This document shows positions 45,076-54,042 of a stretch of DNA of 64,000 bases, piece by piece. The notes beneath the pieces are model-generated. The model was not told the DNA's origin, made no database searches, and saw only the letters and a program-made list of their open reading frames with translations. Positions within the stretch are counted from its first letter, which is position 1. Each line of letters begins with the position of its first letter. This stretch comes from Pontibacter deserti (GTDB taxonomy: Bacteria > Bacteroidota > Bacteroidia > Cytophagales > Hymenobacteraceae). The DNA lies in the NCBI RefSeq assembly GCF_023630255.1, contig NZ_JALPRS010000001.1:2604001-2668000 (forward strand), read 5' to 3'. Made by a program: the position numbers and the translations under genes.

Positions 45076-45157
45076 TGCATTTAAACGCACCATAGCAAAG
45101 CCGTTAGCACAACTTATACTTACAGGCACATCAGCGAATTGCAAAACATACCCAGCT

Positions 45158-45532
45158 ATGTTAAAGTATTTTTTGTTATGGTTTCCGATGATCGTGATTG
45201 CTGTTCTGAACGGCACCATAAGAGATTTTGTGTATAAGAAGTATGTAGGTGAACTGCTTGCCCGCCAGATCTCAACTATAACACTCATTTTACTTTTTGC
45301 TGCTTACATCTGGTTTGTTATAAACAAGTACCCGCCCGCTACTTCAGAACATGCAATTTATATCGGAGTGCTCTGGCTTGTTTTAACACTCGTTTTTGAG
45401 TTTGGAATAGGCTACATGTCGGGCAAAACGTGGGCGCAAATGCTCGAAGACTATAACATAATAAAAGGGCGCATCTGGATACTGATCCCGATTTGGGTAG
45501 CTGTTGCACCTTACATCTTTTCAGGATGCTGA
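45158..45532 (+). CDS. Small integral membrane protein of unknown function
   Basis: A protein of 124 residues with three or four hydrophobic segments: MLKYFLLWFPMIVIAVLNGT, ISTITLILLFAAYIWFVIN, AIYIGVLWLVLTLVFEFGIGYMSG and WILIPIWVAVAPYIF. Small polar loops such as RDFVYKKYVGELLARQ and KTWAQMLEDYNIIKGRIW are on one side. I do not recognise the family beyond an uncharacterised membrane protein. The ATG at 45158 leaves the first helix intact. It may be co-transcribed with the DUF1493 gene. Confidence 0.65.
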   Translation: MLKYFLLWFPMIVIAVLNGTIRDFVYKKYVGELLARQISTITLILLFAAYIWFVINKYPPATSEHAIYIGVLWLVLTLVFEFGIGYMSGKTWAQMLEDYNIIKGRIWILIPIWVAVAPYIFSGC

Positions 45533-45559
45533 GATAGTTGCTATAGTTTACCCTATCTC

Positions 45560-46267
45560 CTACGCCGCTTTATCGATTCCCTTAAACCGCACATCCTGGT
45601 AGTAATTGCAAATGTTGTGGAGCACACACTCTTCGCACTTAGGAGCAAAAAATGTACAAACGCGTTGCCCGTGGCGCAGCATATGCACATGGAAGTTAAA
45701 TAACTCAACCGGTTCTTCGGGCAGCATGTACAGCAGCAGGTCGTGTGCTTTGTTGGCCGTTACTTTGGCTCCTATCAACCCTACCCGCTGGCTTATCCGG
45801 AACACGTGCGTATCTACAGGCATTACAGGTTTATAAAAGTTAAATAGCAATAGCAATGTAGCAGTTTTTAAACCTACGCCTGGTAACTTAGTGAGCCAGG
45901 TCATTGCTTCATCCACAGACAAGTCTTCCAGAAAATCGATACTAAACTCGCCACGCTCTTCTTTTATAATGCGTAAGGTTTGCTGGATCTGCGGTACTTT
46001 CTGTCCGGGGTAACGGGTGGTTTTAATAGCATCAGCCAGGTCATCGAAGTTAGCATTCATTACGCCTTCCCAATCCCCGAAGCGTTCCAGCATAGTATAG
46101 TAGGCCGTCTCTTCGTCTTTGTGGTTGGTGCGGTGCGAGAGCATCGTAGAAATAAGCTCGTGCATATGATCGCGACGCTTCTCCAGTTTCAGGCGCTTAT
46201 AAGCCTTATTCAGGAGTTCGTGTGTCAGCTTCGTTTTCTCTTCGGGCGGCAGTTCATGTGCATCCAT
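45560..46267 (-). CDS. Endonuclease III-family DNA glycosylase
   Basis: A HhH-GPD DNA repair glycosylase of 235 residues, near the usual 210-230. The helix-hairpin-helix is LPGVGLKTATLLL with the catalytic lysine, and the aspartate is in MPVDTHVFRISQRVG. The C-terminal iron-sulphur loop is CTFFAPKCEECVLHNIC, matching C-x6-C-x2-C-x5-C. The first helix region differs from canonical Nth: LSHRTNHKDE occupies the place of a SAQTTD-type segment, so substrate preference may differ. I chose ATG 46267 over a TTG at 46273. Confidence 0.88.
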   Translation of the reverse strand: MDAHELPPEEKTKLTHELLNKAYKRLKLEKRRDHMHELISTMLSHRTNHKDEETAYYTMLERFGDWEGVMNANFDDLADAIKTTRYPGQKVPQIQQTLRIIKEERGEFSIDFLEDLSVDEAMTWLTKLPGVGLKTATLLLLFNFYKPVMPVDTHVFRISQRVGLIGAKVTANKAHDLLLYMLPEEPVELFNFHVHMLRHGQRVCTFFAPKCEECVLHNICNYYQDVRFKGIDKAA

Positions 46268-46483
46268 AAGCAAGTATAGTTTTGCACATTTCCTTACGTA
46301 CCTATGCGTGTTCAGTTAAGCCTGCAGCAACGCTCAATTACCAAAATACCTGCTATCCCCTCAGCAACTACAGTTTTACCCGTAAAATCTGCCCGCCCCA
46401 ATTATACTTTAGATACAACCATTTAAAGAATTGTACGCTATATGCTTTTAGATATTCAGGCAGTGAGCAATAATGAACCTTGT

Positions 46484-47173
46484 ATGCAGATTAAATTTTT
46501 AGGAACCGGCGGCGCTTTTGATGTGGATTACCTGAACTCAGCAGCCTTGCTTAAGTTCAGGGGAATAAATTTACTGATTGATTGCGGCTTTACCGTTTTC
46601 CCGACGTTGGTTCATAAAAGCCTGATCGCAAAGGTAGACCACATTCTGCTCACGCACCTGCACAACGACCATTGCGGTAGCCTGCCTACGCTACTATTAT
46701 ACAAGAGCATTATTGAGAAAAGCCCACGGCCGGTTATACTTTATCCATCAGAGCAGTTTAAGCACGAGTTATTTGCCATACTTGAGCCGCAGGTAAAAGA
46801 CCCTGAAAAGTATGCAGAGTTTGTACCCTTAGAACAGTTTGCAGGCATTACAGCCGTAGACACCTTCGGGCAGCATTCAGAAAACTTCCAGACGTATGCC
46901 TATATCTTTGAGAACGAAACTCGCATAGCTTACTCTGGTGACCTGGGCAAACCTGAAGCACTGTTTGAGCGGCTGGATAAGATGCCTGCCATGCGAACTT
47001 GTGTGTTTCACGACATCACTTTTAACGCGGAGAATACCGGCCATACTTTCTACAAAAAGCTGCTCCCCTACATTGCGAACTATGAAATATTCGGGTACCA
47101 CTGCGACCCAACCCAGAATCCATCAGATAACCCGATCCGCCTGGTGGTTTATGAGCCCGGCTTAATGGCCTGA
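46484..47173 (+). CDS. MBL-fold metallo-hydrolase
   Basis: A metallo-beta-lactamase-fold protein of 229 residues. The opening MQIKFLGTGGAFDVDYLNSAALLKFRGINLLIDCG is typical of RNase Z- and phosphodiesterase-like members, and HLHNDHCG near residue 60 is the HxHxDH zinc motif. YSGDLGKPE carries the later aspartate ligand, and YHCDPTQ a histidine near the C-terminus. The ATG at 46484 gives the cleanest start; another in-frame ATG lies 42 bp upstream. The substrate is not known. Confidence 0.83.
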   Translation: MQIKFLGTGGAFDVDYLNSAALLKFRGINLLIDCGFTVFPTLVHKSLIAKVDHILLTHLHNDHCGSLPTLLLYKSIIEKSPRPVILYPSEQFKHELFAILEPQVKDPEKYAEFVPLEQFAGITAVDTFGQHSENFQTYAYIFENETRIAYSGDLGKPEALFERLDKMPAMRTCVFHDITFNAENTGHTFYKKLLPYIANYEIFGYHCDPTQNPSDNPIRLVVYEPGLMA

Positions 47174-47194
47174 GCTATAGGTATACTTCTAAGC

Positions 47195-48517
47195 TTATTT
47201 TAACTCAGAGGCTTTTAATTCTTTCTGCCAGATCTCAACGCCTTTTGTGTTATAGATCGTTACTTTAAACCTGCGGTCTGTAGCAGGGCCATTCACACTG
47301 ATCAATGCAAAGTTATGTTCTAAAACTAATGTACCAGGTACACGCAATGTGTTGGGCTCATCTTTAGGGTTTGATACGCCGGCAGTAAGTGCTGATATTG
47401 TAAAGTCATATAACGGATAAGTCCCTTCGCGCTCTAGTTTGGTAAGCTCAGTAAAGTGGCGGTCGCCATCCATAAAAATCACGCCCTTTATCTTCCCTTT
47501 CTGAATAGCATCTAACAGGCGCTGGCGCTCTTCGGGATGGTTGCTATAGTTCTCCTTTTCTTCTGCCGGGTTCAGCACCTGCCCGCCAACACAAATTACT
47601 TTAAAGGTAGCTGAGCTTGCGTGCAGGGCATCTATCAACCAGTTTAGCTGTTTATCACCTAAATATGCTTTGTCTGTTGTGCGGGAGTTCGGGCTCTTGT
47701 ACCAGCGGTCATCCATCATAAAGAACTGTACATCATTCCATGTAAATGTGCCGGTTATACCTGCATCTTCAAAAATATAGTTTGGGTTAGCCCAGAAGGT
47801 CTTAAAAGCTTCCAAGGTCATATCTTTTGCCCAGAAGCTTCTGTCAGAATTGTTAGGACCATAGTCGTGGTCGTCCCACATGGCGTAGTTATGTACAGAC
47901 CCCAAAAGTGGCTGTAGTTCCGGCACTGATCTGGTATGCGTGTAACGGTATTGTATCCCTGTTTTTGTATTCCAGTCCGCTTCGCGCAGGTATGTATTAT
48001 CACCTATCCAAAGCATAAAGTCCGGTTTCTTTTGTTGCAAAGATGTCAGAATTTCGAAGCTGGTACTGCCATATGGTTTACCCGGGCGGTCGTAAGGAGT
48101 ATCGTTCACATAAAAGCAGCTCCCAACTGCAAACGAAAAGTCGGGGGCATCTTTACGCCACTGCCACAACTCCTGTGTCTGGAACTCGAGTGGGTAGTTA
48201 CGTTTTACTTTTTTATTGTTGATATACAGTTCATACCCATACTTTTTACCGGGCTCTACTTTATCGGCTATCAAATGTGCCGCATTGGCATGGTCGGCAT
48301 CAGTTTTTACTTCGGAGGTTGTGTATACCTTATCAGGATTATCTTTTGCCCAGTACTTGATCTTTACTTTAGCAGGCTCTTTTGTCTGTACCCATAGTTT
48401 TACTTCCCGCATTTCGGAATAACCAACCATTGGGCCCGACTGTAAAAGTTTTTCCTGCGCTACAGCTACCAGGCTACAGCACACAAAGTATAGCACTGCC
48501 AGTAATCTTAATGTCAT
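47195..48517 (-). CDS. PhoD-like alkaline phosphatase-family protein, exported
   Basis: A protein of 440 residues. A signal peptide of about 20 residues ends in AVAQ. An N-terminal beta-sandwich (SGPMVGYSEMREVKLWVQTKEPAKVKIKYW) precedes a calcineurin-like metallophosphatase core with VGSCFYVND, LWIGDNTYLREADW, WDDHDYGPNNSD and MDGDRHFTEL, which contain the metal-binding Asp, Asn and His residues of the PhoD family. Such enzymes act as phosphodiesterases or monoesterases outside the cytoplasm. The gene stands alone with a -7 box about 40 bp upstream of the ATG. Confidence 0.87.
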   Translation of the reverse strand: MTLRLLAVLYFVCCSLVAVAQEKLLQSGPMVGYSEMREVKLWVQTKEPAKVKIKYWAKDNPDKVYTTSEVKTDADHANAAHLIADKVEPGKKYGYELYINNKKVKRNYPLEFQTQELWQWRKDAPDFSFAVGSCFYVNDTPYDRPGKPYGSTSFEILTSLQQKKPDFMLWIGDNTYLREADWNTKTGIQYRYTHTRSVPELQPLLGSVHNYAMWDDHDYGPNNSDRSFWAKDMTLEAFKTFWANPNYIFEDAGITGTFTWNDVQFFMMDDRWYKSPNSRTTDKAYLGDKQLNWLIDALHASSATFKVICVGGQVLNPAEEKENYSNHPEERQRLLDAIQKGKIKGVIFMDGDRHFTELTKLEREGTYPLYDFTISALTAGVSNPKDEPNTLRVPGTLVLEHNFALISVNGPATDRRFKVTIYNTKGVEIWQKELKASELK

Positions 48518-48557
48518 AGGTATGGTGTTAAAGTATAAACTGCTTTATGTTGGCACC

Positions 48558-48565
48558 CAAAGATA
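48558..48565 (-). promoter_or_regulatory. Promoter -7 box for the PhoD-like gene
   Basis: On the minus strand this reads TATCTTTG and predicts a leader of about 35 nt. Confidence 0.5.
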
Positions 48566-48639
48566 CGCCGCCTGTATCAAATTTGTAAAAACATAGGTAT
48601 TAGTTTTAGGTTAATGTGCTGTAACAAGTATATCCTGAA

Positions 48640-49284
48640 ATGACTGTAACCACCAGACAAGCCATCCTCCGAAAGCCTTTCCTGCGCCAGCCATTGCACA
48701 TGGCGTACATGGTGTTGTTCCTTACTTTCTGGATTTATTCGGCCATCACTACTCCTGACCTTATAAACTGGTTCACTGAAAACTCCCTTACTTTATCCTT
48801 GCTTATCTTCTTGGTGGCCTTTTACAATATCTTTCGGTTCTCAGATACCAGCTATACTTTGATCTTCCTGTTTTTGCTGCTGCATGTATACGGCAGCCAG
48901 TACGAATACCCTGATAATCCTTTTGGCGAGTGGTTGCAAGTTGAATTTAACCAGCCCCGGAACAATTACGACCGCCTGGTGCACTTAGGCTTCGGGCTGC
49001 TGCTCTCTTACCCCATGCACGAGGTATTGGCTTATGGTTTCAGAATAAGACGCATTTTAAGCTATCTGCTCCCAATAGAGTTTGTGCTGTCGTTGGGGGC
49101 CTTATATGAGTTAGCAGAATGGGCTGTTGCAGACTTATTCTATAAAGGATCTGAACAAGGCATGGACTTCCTGGGAATGCAGGGCGATATCTGGGATGCA
49201 CAGAAAGATATTGCTTTAGGTTTTGCAGGCAGTGTGTTGGCGATGTGTATAACTTATTTGCTCAACAGATTCAGGAGCCGATAA
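48640..49284 (+). CDS. DUF2238 (YjdF-like) membrane protein
   Basis: An integral membrane protein of 214 residues with about six hydrophobic segments. The family hallmark region is YELAEWAVADLFYKGSEQGMDFLGMQGDIWDAQKDIALGFAGS near residue 165, preceded by NNYDRLVHLGFGLLLSYPMHE. Its role is not established. It converges on the small lipoprotein at 49406 and shares an unusually long terminator hairpin with it. Confidence 0.82.
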   Translation: MTVTTRQAILRKPFLRQPLHMAYMVLFLTFWIYSAITTPDLINWFTENSLTLSLLIFLVAFYNIFRFSDTSYTLIFLFLLLHVYGSQYEYPDNPFGEWLQVEFNQPRNNYDRLVHLGFGLLLSYPMHEVLAYGFRIRRILSYLLPIEFVLSLGALYELAEWAVADLFYKGSEQGMDFLGMQGDIWDAQKDIALGFAGSVLAMCITYLLNRFRSR

Positions 49285-49339
49285 TAGTTTTTAATCTTAA
49301 TGATCTTAATCAAAACCTTCTGCAGTCTTAAGATAACAA

Positions 49340-49387
49340 AAACCAGAAGAGCAGGAGAAGTATAATCTTCTCCTGCTCTTCTGGTTT
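49340..49387. terminator. Bidirectional terminator with perfect 21-bp stem
   Basis: Arms at 49340-49360 and 49367-49387 are perfect reverse complements (left arm ends GCAGGAGAAG, right arm begins CTTCTCCTGC) around the loop TATAAT. A tracts lie before and T tracts after. It serves the DUF2238 gene and the minus-strand lipoprotein. Confidence 0.88.
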
Positions 49388-49405
49388 ATAAAGTTGTAAG
49401 GGTAT

Positions 49406-49537
49406 TTATTTAACTGCCGGACGAGCGGTGAGCACTTGCTGTGTAAGCTTTGCGTTGTTTTGGCTCATTCGTTCGCAGGCACTAAAGATAAGGGAAATGG
49501 CGGTACTCAAAAAAGCCATTTTTAAGTATAGTTTCAT
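49406..49537 (-). CDS. Predicted 43-residue lipoprotein
   Basis: This short gene reads from ATG 49537 to TAA 49408-49406. The product starts MKLYLKMAFLSTAISLIF and reaches the lipobox FSAC at residues 18-21, then has a 22-residue mature part (ERMSQNNAKLTQQ and on) ending in RPAVK. A basic N-terminus, hydrophobic core, lipobox and a terminator 18 bp past the stop together support it. The plus-strand frame in the same place lacks such features. It lies between the DUF2238 gene and the OmpA-family lipoproteins. Entericidin-like or small structural lipoproteins are possible comparisons, but no family is recognised. Confidence 0.6.
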   Translation of the reverse strand: MKLYLKMAFLSTAISLIFSACERMSQNNAKLTQQVLTARPAVK

Positions 49538-49635
49538 ATTAACTGGTAATGTAAAAAAGGAAGCGAATAGCGAAAAACAGCCGCACTTACAGGTGCGGCT
49601 GAAAAAATCACCAAAAATTACACTTTAATCAAATA

Positions 49636-50355
49636 TTATAACTCGCCTTTTTCAGCGGCTTTCTTCATTTTCTCGTTCGCGAAGATCGCAATCTCTACAC
49701 GGCGGTTCTGCTGACGGCCGGCTGCTGTAGTGTTATCAGCAATTGGTTGGTCAAAAGCATATCCTTGTGTAGTCATACGGTTACGTGAAACGCCCTGCTG
49801 CGTCAGGTAGCTTGCAACAGATTCTGCACGACGCTCAGACAACGCCTGGTTCAGTTCGCGTGTACCGGTATTATCTGTATGTCCTTCTATCAGGATGTTT
49901 GTATCTGCGTACTTCTTAAGAGTAGTTGCCAGCTGCGAGATATCAGTTTGGGCAGATGACTGCAGCTCAGCAGAGTTGGTAGCGAACAGTATACCAGAGT
50001 TAAAAGTGATCTTTATACCTTCACCTATACGCTCTATTTGAGCATTCTCCAGGTCACGACGTAGTTCTTCTGCTTGTTTGTCCATCTTACGTCCGATAAG
50101 GGCACCTGTTGTACCACCTACGGCAGCACCAATAATAGCACCGGCAGCAGTGTTGCCTGCAGCTTTACCAATTACACCACCTACTACAGCACCGGCACCA
50201 GCACCAATTATACCGCCTTTAGCAGTTTTGCTCATGCCTTTTTTCTGGGTAGTGGTTGTGTCGCTTGTGCTGCCTGATTTATTGGCGCATGATGAGAACA
50301 ATAAACCAAAGATTACTAAAATGGATAAATAAATTCTGATACTTTTCATATGCAT
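49636..50355 (-). CDS. OmpA-family lipoprotein with glycine zipper (copy 1)
   Basis: A protein of 239 residues. After the basic MHMKSIRIYLSILVIFG signal a lipobox LFSSC gives the lipidated cysteine. A glycine-zipper segment (GIIGAGAGAVVGGVIGKAAG and on) at about 47-90 is followed by a short coiled segment and the OmpA/MotB domain, with LFATNSAEL, ILIEGHTDNTG and ELNQALSERRAESV. The peptidoglycan-binding Asp and Arg positions are present. It lies 303 bp from a close paralogue in the same direction, so this is a tandem duplication. The start may be the ATG at 50349 instead. Confidence 0.9.
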   Translation of the reverse strand: MHMKSIRIYLSILVIFGLLFSSCANKSGSTSDTTTTQKKGMSKTAKGGIIGAGAGAVVGGVIGKAAGNTAAGAIIGAAVGGTTGALIGRKMDKQAEELRRDLENAQIERIGEGIKITFNSGILFATNSAELQSSAQTDISQLATTLKKYADTNILIEGHTDNTGTRELNQALSERRAESVASYLTQQGVSRNRMTTQGYAFDQPIADNTTAAGRQQNRRVEIAIFANEKMKKAAEKGEL

Positions 50356-50658
50356 TTGTGTTTAATTCTACATTAGCGAATCGCTAGATTCTGAGGTTGA
50401 TACTTTATATTTTCAAAAATGTTCCGGGTTTGCACCTGCTTTCAATACTATTAATATAAGCAAATATTGGCAATCTACACCTATCACACTGAGACTTACC
50501 ACTTTATATAGCTTATATTGTATACTGTAATGACTAAAATATTTCACGTTTTTTTTAATACCCTTAACATTAGGTATACGCGTTACATGAAGTATAAACA
50601 AAAAAAGCGCCTGCCAGCCGAAGCTAACAAGCGCTGTTAAGTATATTACGTAAGCTGT
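50356..50658. other. Spacer between the two OmpA-family genes
   Basis: The spacer holds the terminator of the upstream paralogue (50606-50635) and a perfect 13-bp palindrome TAGCGAATCGCTA at 50374-50386. The palindrome is 18 bp above the first OmpA start and could be an operator. No TAnnTTTG box is convincing. Confidence 0.45.
50606..50635 (-). terminator. Terminator of the second OmpA-family gene with UUCG loop
   Basis: On the minus strand AGCGCTTGTTAGC pairs with GCTGGCAGGCGCT around TTCG, with three or more G-U pairs, and T7 follows. The C(UUCG)G tetraloop is unusually stable. Confidence 0.8.
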
Positions 50659-51417
50659 TTAGTTAATCTCACCGCTCTCTGCAGCTTTCTTCATTTCCTC
50701 GTTAGCAACGATAATGATTTCTACACGACGGTTTTGCGAACGACCTTGTACTGTGCTGTTATCAGCAATTGGCTGGTCGTAGCTATACCCTTTAGCTTGT
50801 AAACGAGATCCTTCTACACCAAGGCTTTTCGCATAGTTTAACACAGACTGTGCACGGCGCTCCGATAACTTCTGGTTCAGTTCATAGCTACCAGTATTGT
50901 CTGTATGGCCTTCGATGATCACATTCGTACCTTCGTACTCTTTCAGTGTCTGGGCAAGTTTCGCGATATCTTTTTTAGCAGATGCATTTAGCTCAGCAGA
51001 GTTTGTTGCAAACAAAATACCTGAATCAAAATTAATTCGGATAGCTTCTCCTACACGCTCTACATTAGCATTCTCCATGCTCTTTTCCAGCTCTTCGGCC
51101 TGCTTATCCATTCTTCTGCCAATAACGGCACCTGTTGCACCACCAACGGCAGCACCAATAATAGCACCGGCAGCAGTGTTACCCATCTTGTTACCGATGA
51201 TACCACCAATTACGGCACCTGAACCTGCACCTATAATACCGCCCTTAGTTGTTTTATTCATTCCCTTCTTTTGAGTGGTACCTGTTTGTGTACCCGTCTG
51301 GGAAGTAGTTTCAGTAGTTGTACCTGAGTTGTCTGCTGTTGGGCGCGTGCTCTGGCAGGAAGTAAACAGCATAGCTGCCGCTAGAAACGAGGTTAATGAT
51401 AATTTTAAAGCTTTCAT
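50659..51417 (-). CDS. OmpA-family lipoprotein with glycine zipper (copy 2)
   Basis: A protein of 252 residues, paralogous to the 49636 gene. It has a signal with lipobox LFTSC, a Thr/Gly-rich linker (SGTTTETTSQTGTQTG), the glycine zipper GGIIGAGSGAVIGGIIGNKMG, and an OmpA domain with LFATNSAELNASAKK, VIIEGHTDNTG and ELNQKLSERRAQSV. Both copies end in a short acidic/basic helix (EEMKKAAESGEIN here). A role in anchoring the outer membrane to peptidoglycan is expected. Which copy is older cannot be said. Confidence 0.9.
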   Translation of the reverse strand: MKALKLSLTSFLAAAMLFTSCQSTRPTADNSGTTTETTSQTGTQTGTTQKKGMNKTTKGGIIGAGSGAVIGGIIGNKMGNTAAGAIIGAAVGGATGAVIGRRMDKQAEELEKSMENANVERVGEAIRINFDSGILFATNSAELNASAKKDIAKLAQTLKEYEGTNVIIEGHTDNTGSYELNQKLSERRAQSVLNYAKSLGVEGSRLQAKGYSYDQPIADNSTVQGRSQNRRVEIIIVANEEMKKAAESGEIN

Positions 51418-51620
51418 GTTTCTTAAAATTGGTAAAGATTTAGTTTTACGGTAATTGTACTGTTTTTGATAAATTTCTTGGCTTTCGCTGCAGAGCGTAT
51501 TGCAATACGAGTGCCAGTTTTACACCAACGAATCAAATCCTCAAAACAATACAAGCCGTTTTTAAATAATATTAGTTTTTTTAAATATAGAAGCTTAACA
51601 ATGTGATTATTAGGCAATAA

Positions 51621-51652
51621 AAAAAGCCTGCACTTTTTAGAGCAGGCTTTTT
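51621..51652. terminator. Terminator downstream of accD
   Basis: AAAAAGCCTGC and GCAGGCTTTTT form an 11-bp stem with a 10-nt loop. Confidence 0.85.
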
Positions 51653-51672
51653 TATTTTATATTTTAAACTGG

Positions 51673-52572
51673 TTAAGATGCTTTGGTAGTCTTTTTCGCT
51701 TTGGCTTTTGCTTTTTCGGTTTCTTGCTCACAAACCATACTTAGCAAGTTTGTCAGTTTTTCCTTCAGTTCCTTGCGGTCAACTATAAAATCAAGGAAGC
51801 CATGCTCCAGTACGAACTCAGCACTCTGGAAGCCTTTCGGAAGATCTTTACCAATCGTTTCTTTAATTACACGTGGGCCGGCAAAACCAATAAGTGCACC
51901 TGGCTCAGCAATGTTAAAATCACCCAGCATAGCATAAGATGCCGTTACACCACCTGTAGTCGGATCAGTCAGCATAGAAATGTACGGTAAGCCTTCTTCT
52001 GAAAGCAATGCCAGTTTTGCAGATGTTTTAGCCATCTGCATTAACGAGAAGCCGGCTTCCATCATACGCGCACCACCTGATTTAGAGATCATCATAAAAG
52101 GTGTGCGTGTTTTGCGGGCATGGTCAATGGCGCGGGCAATTTTCTCTCCTACCACTGACCCCATAGAGCCACCAATAAAGGCGAAGTCCATACAGGCAAC
52201 AGTAATCTCGCGACCATTCATCTTACCATAGGCACTGCGCACTGCATCTTTCAGACCAGTTGATTTCTGAGTGGCAACTATACGGTTTGGGTAAGGCTTA
52301 GAATCCACGAAATCCAGCGGATCGCCTGAGGTCAGGTTCACATCCAGTTCTGTAAATTCGTTATCATCAAAAAGTATAGCAAAATACTCCTTAGAACCAA
52401 TGCGGTCGTGGTGGTTACATTTAATGCAAGTACTCAGGTTTTTGCGGTGTTCAGCCATACTTGTTACAGCTTTGCACTCCGGGCACTTATGCCACAAACC
52501 ATCTGGTGTTTCTTTCTTCTCTTCAGTAGGAGTATGAATCCCCTTTTCTACTCTTTTAAACCAAGGCATCAT
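51673..52572 (-). CDS. accD: Acetyl-CoA carboxylase carboxyltransferase subunit beta
   Basis: One of two carboxyltransferase subunits that make malonyl-CoA for fatty acid synthesis, 299 residues. The N-terminal zinc ribbon ([23 protein letters not shown]) is intact. The crotonase-like core contains [24 protein letters not shown] and the oxyanion-hole region [15 protein letters not shown]. The C-terminal tail is a lysine/alanine-rich repeat ending in KKTTKAS. accA is not in the window. The gene follows a 12-bp hairpin that separates it from fbaB. Confidence 0.95.
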   Translation of the reverse strand: MMPWFKRVEKGIHTPTEEKKETPDGLWHKCPECKAVTSMAEHRKNLSTCIKCNHHDRIGSKEYFAILFDDNEFTELDVNLTSGDPLDFVDSKPYPNRIVATQKSTGLKDAVRSAYGKMNGREITVACMDFAFIGGSMGSVVGEKIARAIDHARKTRTPFMMISKSGGARMMEAGFSLMQMAKTSAKLALLSEEGLPYISMLTDPTTGGVTASYAMLGDFNIAEPGALIGFAGPRVIKETIGKDLPKGFQSAEFVLEHGFLDFIVDRKELKEKLTNLLSMVCEQETEKAKAKAKKTTKAS

Positions 52573-52646
52573 AGTTTAAAGCGTGCGCTATGCACTTAAA
52601 TTGTTATAACTATACTTGCAGCCAACCGGCCAGTCACTCAAAAAAA

Positions 52647-52691
52647 TGGCCTGCCTTTCAGTCTCCGGAGAGCTTTAAAAAAGGCAGGCCA
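52647..52691 (-). terminator. Terminator of the class I aldolase gene
   Basis: TGGCCTGCCTTT and AAAGGCAGGCCA form a perfect 12-bp stem. On the minus strand TTTTTT follows it. Confidence 0.85.
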
Positions 52692-52726
52692 CAAAAATAT
52701 GTAATTATCAGCAGTTCTGCTACAAA

Positions 52727-53785
52727 TTACGCTAATGTAATCTCGTTATTCAGGTATACGTCCTGAATTGCATTAAGTAGCTCAACGCCAACTTTCATAT
52801 CTTTCTGGAACGCTTTACGGCCTGAAATTAAGCCCATACCGCCCGCACGCTTGTTAATAATAGCTGTACGCACTGCATCTGCCAGGTCAGACTCACCTTT
52901 AGATTCACCTCCAGAGTTGATAAGACCGGCACGACCCATGTAGCAGTTTGCCACCTGGTAACGCGCTAAATCAATCGGGTTATCAGTTGTCAGCTTTTCG
53001 TACATATCCTTGTGCGACTTAGCGAAATTGATCGCTGTAAAACCACCGTTGTTCTCAGGAAGTTTCTGCTTAATGATGTCGGCTTGTAAAGTTACACCCA
53101 GGTGATTAGCCTGTGCTGTAATGTCGGCAGCTACGTGGTAATCTACACCATCCTTTTTAAAGGCGTTGTTGCGCGTATAGCACCAAAGTATAGTTGCCAT
53201 ACCTAGCTGGTGCGCTCTTTCAAATGCTTCAGCTATTTCAATAATCTGGCGGGAAGACTCTTCAGAACCAAAGTAGATAGTAGCACCTACTGCAGTTGCA
53301 CCTAAATTCCAGGCTTCATCCACAGAACCGAACATGATTTGATCAAACTTGTTAGGGTAAGTCAGCAGCTCGTTGTGGTTGATTTTAACGATAAATGGAA
53401 TTCTGTGCGCATATTTTCTGGACATCATGGCCAGGTTACCAAATGTTGTAGCAACCGCGTTGCAACCACCTTCAATAGCAAGCTTAATGATGTTCTCTGG
53501 ATCAAAGTAAATAGGATTTGGCGCAAAAGATGCACCGGCAGTGTGCTCTATACCCTGGTCAACAGGCAGGATAGACAGGTAACCAGTGCCACCTAAACGG
53601 CCATGGTCAAACATTTGCTGCAGGCTGCGCAACACTTGTGGGCTACGGTTGCTCTGGGCAAAAATTCTGTCTACGAAATCCGGACCCGGGACGTGCAGCT
53701 GCTCTTTAGAAATAGTTTTGCTTTCATACTGAAGAAGGCTTTCTCCTTCAGAACCAAGTAAAGAAACGATGTTATCGTAATTCAT
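52727..53785 (-). CDS. fbaB: Class I fructose-bisphosphate aldolase (DhnA type)
   Basis: A Schiff-base aldolase of 352 residues that splits fructose-1,6-bisphosphate in glycolysis. [23 protein letters not shown] near residue 80 and [11 protein letters not shown] near 140 (with the likely catalytic lysine region) are typical of the DhnA/FbaB family. [15 protein letters not shown] and [17 protein letters not shown] follow. The ATG at 53785 is preferred over GTG 53815, since the family begins near [12 protein letters not shown] -7 box lies 47 bp above the ATG. Confidence 0.9.
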   Translation of the reverse strand: MNYDNIVSLLGSEGESLLQYESKTISKEQLHVPGPDFVDRIFAQSNRSPQVLRSLQQMFDHGRLGGTGYLSILPVDQGIEHTAGASFAPNPIYFDPENIIKLAIEGGCNAVATTFGNLAMMSRKYAHRIPFIVKINHNELLTYPNKFDQIMFGSVDEAWNLGATAVGATIYFGSEESSRQIIEIAEAFERAHQLGMATILWCYTRNNAFKKDGVDYHVAADITAQANHLGVTLQADIIKQKLPENNGGFTAINFAKSHKDMYEKLTTDNPIDLARYQVANCYMGRAGLINSGGESKGESDLADAVRTAIINKRAGGMGLISGRKAFQKDMKVGVELLNAIQDVYLNNEITLA

Positions 53786-53831
53786 TTTGTCTTTAATATT
53801 TTGTGATAGAGACACTTTAGATTTGGTGATA

Positions 53832-53839
53832 CAAATATA
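53832..53839 (-). promoter_or_regulatory. Promoter -7 box for fbaB
   Basis: On the minus strand this reads TATATTTG, matching TAnnTTTG. Confidence 0.5.
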
Positions 53840-54000
53840 GCAAGGTTAATATTATTCTGGTTATACTTTCACTTAACAATGTTACAGGTTCCTGCAGAAT
53901 AAAATACGGACAGGCGAACAGAGGAAAAATAGCTTAACACAGAACGAACGTAAACCCAACACTCATACTTGCACCCGTTAAAAAAGTTACTTAAAAAAAT

Positions 54001-54029
54001 GGTACCTGCGCTCTATTTAAACAGGTGCC
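54001..54029 (-). terminator. Terminator of the first amidohydrolase gene
   Basis: GGTACCTG and CAGGTGCC pair with one G-T wobble around a 13-nt loop. On the minus strand a run of seven T follows. Confidence 0.8.
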
Positions 54030-54042
54030 GGTTTATACTTAT

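Noticed and set aside
49428..49628. Plus-strand frame of 66 codons
   Set aside because: It has no family or start signal and overlaps the better supported minus-strand lipoprotein (49406-49537).
51423..51617. Minus-strand frame of 64 codons between accD and the second OmpA gene
   Set aside because: The C-terminal half reads somewhat like protein (KTGTRIAIRSAAKAKKF), but there is no conserved start, terminator or family, and the N-terminal half is AT-driven. It is left out but could be tested by conservation.
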